The notes beneath the pieces are model-generated. The model searched no databases. It saw nothing but the letters and a program-made list of their open reading frames with translations, and was not told the origin of the DNA. 64,000 bases of DNA from CBDFKQ01 sp965248855 (GTDB taxonomy: Bacteria; Bacteroidota; Bacteroidia; Cytophagales; 172606-1). The translations under genes were made by a program, and so were the position numbers. How positions within the stretch are numbered: the first letter of the stretch is position 1; every line of letters begins with the position of its first letter. The stretch is taken from the NCBI GenBank assembly GCA_965248855.1, contig CBDFKQ010000003.1:1-64000 (forward strand), given 5' to 3'. This document shows positions 62,742 to 64,000 of the stretch, piece by piece.

Positions 62742-62790
62742 ATGAAAGTAACTATACCATCAGCCAAATCTACATTAAAGGTTTTGAGAT
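62742..62790 (-). pseudogene. Fragment duplicated from the SprB-repeat gene N-terminus
   Basis: Minus-strand translation reads LKTFNVDLADGIVTFII, matching LKTFQVDLADSIVTFAI of the 1191-residue protein (around 61595-61640), and the DNA shows the same resemblance. No other part of the gene is present here. It is the stump of a second copy, sign of a past duplication or recombination at this end of the locus. Confidence 0.6.
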
Positions 62791-62870
62791 AAACCCAAAG
62801 GATTGCCAATCTAATTTAAGTGTACACGCCTAAATTCCTCTTACTACAATGGCAAATACAAAGATGTAAA

Positions 62871-62904
62871 ATATCAATATTTCGATATCAAGATATCAAT
62901 ATTT
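62871..62904 (+). promoter_or_regulatory. Iteron-like repeats, possible operator
   Basis: ATATCAATATTT occurs at 62871-62882 and again at 62893-62904, 22 bp apart (two helical turns), with a third ATATCA at 62885-62890 and two GATATC palindromes between. A near-consensus -7 element TACTTTG (62911-62917) follows, about 65 nt before the ATG at 62984. It looks like an operator for a dimeric or cooperative regulator. Confidence 0.45.
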
Positions 62905-62983
62905 TCATTGTACTTTGAATATAAATGACGAAATTTACTTTAGAAGAAAAAAGACATTAGACAAAAGAAAAAAACATAAAATT

Positions 62984-63529
62984 ATGACCAATTCACTTAC
63001 TTCTATCGCTGCTGTTGAAACTGTTTTAATGAGATTTGCTATTAAACAAAAGCTATTTATTTACCGGATAGCAAGGCTGGAATACAGAATTTATAAAAGC
63101 TTGTTGAAATGGAATGAAGTAAATGCACTTATAAATGATGAAGAACAAAATATAAAATCATTAAATGCTGCTATAACGGCTGCAGGGAAGGGAAAAGTAG
63201 CCGAAAAATTGTTGATTTGGAAAACAAAGGCTGAATACAAACTTTTTAAGTTCAACCTGCGGAAAAATAAAACTGATATTACAAAATTGATTATAAACCA
63301 ATCGAAATTGGAACAAACCAATCAGGCACTTGCCTCCCTTGAAAAAGACCTAGCTCAACTGGAGATACAAAAACAACAATTTTCGGTTGTGATCACTGAA
63401 AATAAATATGATATACCTAAGAAGGGTATTTTTGAATCTTGGGAAAATTTCAGGCAAGCCAATGAAGAAAACCCAATTAATAAATCGGTAAGGGCATTTA
63501 TAAAAGAAAATCTTTTAATGGCCTCTTAG
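62984..63529 (+). CDS. Small coiled-coil protein of unknown function
   Basis: 181 residues from the ATG at 62984, preferred to one 69 nt upstream because the extension is a lysine-rich run without structure. It is nearly all helical with heptad-like Leu/Ile patterns (YRIARLEYRIYKSLLKWNEV, KAEYKLFKFNLRKNKTDITK, QTNQALASLEKDLAQLEIQK) and then a conserved-looking tail with GIFESWENFRQANEENPINK. No signal peptide or membrane segment. Family unknown; it lies alone behind the iteron-like repeats. Confidence 0.65.
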   Translation: MTNSLTSIAAVETVLMRFAIKQKLFIYRIARLEYRIYKSLLKWNEVNALINDEEQNIKSLNAAITAAGKGKVAEKLLIWKTKAEYKLFKFNLRKNKTDITKLIINQSKLEQTNQALASLEKDLAQLEIQKQQFSVVITENKYDIPKKGIFESWENFRQANEENPINKSVRAFIKENLLMAS

Positions 63530-63881
63530 TGTGAGTCTTTTTAATATTCAGGTCGATAGGCTGCGCCATTACTAATTAATGTATAAGGCCTTGCTTTAAT
63601 GTTATTATAATTTTTAGTTAACTCCCGCTGGACGGAATGTTAGCGAAGCGCATCTCGACCTAAAGATAAATAGGATTTTCAATCCCCGTTTAATAAACAT
63701 CCAAATCCGACATCCCTTCTTTATTTCATATTTTTTTTATGGGATTAAAATTCCTTTTATCTATGCTTCGCGATGCCCTTCGGAACTTCACGAAGAGCGG
63801 GACTCCAACTGAATTGTTGCTCTACCGTTTACATCAAAAACAACTTTTCTCCAAACGCATTCGTTGCCTGCTTCTAATAAG
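63530..63881. other. Non-coding stretch near the right edge
   Basis: About 350 nt with no supported gene. It contains relatively GC-rich patches near 63625-63660 (GCGAAGCGCATCTCGACC) and 63752-63808 (CTTCGCGATGCCCTTCGG) that stand out from the AT-rich context and may be parts of an interspersed repeat; I cannot define its ends. Confidence 0.3.
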
Positions 63882-64000
63882 TTATCTATGAGAGTTGGAG
63901 CTTTGTATCATTTTTTCATCTATTATCTCTATTCCGTCTTTCAACAACAAAGCATCTAAATGTTTTGCCATAGCAACAAAAATTTTAAAATCTTCTAGTT
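63882..64000 (-). CDS. 3' end of an unidentified gene
   Basis: An open frame entering from the right edge reads LEDFKIFVAMAKHLDALLLK, DGIEIIDEKMIQSSNSHR and stops at 63882. At 38 visible residues it is too short for assignment; it could also be a chance frame or a decayed gene. Confidence 0.3.
   Translation of the reverse strand, partial: LEDFKIFVAMAKHLDALLLKDGIEIIDEKMIQSSNSHR

Noticed and set aside
63625..63810. Gene or RNA in the GC-richer patches near the right edge
   Set aside because: No frame of useful length and no tRNA or rRNA features; left as unassigned possible repeat.

Overview
The window looks like a chromosomal segment of an AT-rich Bacteroidota, probably in or near Chitinophagaceae/Sphingobacteriales. 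The evidence is PorP/SprF and a type IX secretion (T9SS) C-terminal sorting domain, SprB and TANFOR repeats, a DUF4270/Kelch pair, an IspG of the large-insert type, a predicted sufCD pair, Bacteroidota promoters of the TAnnTTTG type, and almost no Shine-Dalgarno sequences.

Region 1 (1-26.4 kb) is mostly core genome: the ispG 3' end, a GH28 polygalacturonase, a GAF-PAS histidine kinase with a single-domain response regulator, PorP/SprF, a Tat-exported Gfo/Idh/MocA oxidoreductase, a GT39-type membrane glycosyltransferase, an HTTM-like membrane protein, sufC-sufD without sufB, a Kelch/DUF4270 surface pair, methylmalonyl-CoA mutase small subunit without its large subunit, a 5'-nucleotidase C-terminal-domain lipoprotein, DUF1345, DUF892, a holin-like protein, GT8, tsaC, mltG, a 4HBT thioesterase and tRNA-Ser(TGA). 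A decayed kptA (RNA 2'-phosphotransferase) with two frameshifts and GC-rich hairpins lies at 17.5-18.2 kb.

Region 2 (26.4-38.4 kb), just after the tRNA, is a decaying defense island. It starts with 1.5 kb of gene debris (NUMOD4 and XRE-like remnants). A type I restriction-modification locus follows: hsdM is intact, hsdS is cut by one in-frame TAG that fits a TGG-to-TAG change, and hsdR has lost its whole motor region. Inside this locus sit a TrlF-type PHP/AAA ATPase, an AbiEi-AbiEii toxin-antitoxin pair with a palindromic operator over its promoter, and a RhuM gene. An IS256-type transposase tail ends the island.

Region 3 (38.4-62.5 kb, all minus strand) is the most interesting part: a candidate polymorphic-toxin locus linked to T9SS. 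In transcription order it encodes a lipoprotein, a 1191-aa SprB-repeat protein with a T9SS sorting domain, a 767-aa TANFOR/FN3 protein, and an 818-aa secreted protein ending in an Endonuclea_NS_2-like nuclease domain. Next come a putative cognate immunity gene, a truncated second copy of it, a colicin-E/pyocin-type (Im7/Im9) immunity protein, an orphan AHH-like toxin tail, and seven tandem, mosaic Imm11/DUF1629-like immunity genes with a broken eighth. The locus closes with a 1483-aa secreted beta-rich protein, a multi-FN3 protein and an outer-membrane barrel. My reading is that large structural or surface genes flank an exchangeable toxin/immunity cassette. The domain assignments rest on motifs read by eye; the joint function is inference.

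Region 4 (62.5-64 kb) holds a small coiled-coil protein behind an iteron-like operator, then non-coding sequence and the 3' end of an unidentified gene.
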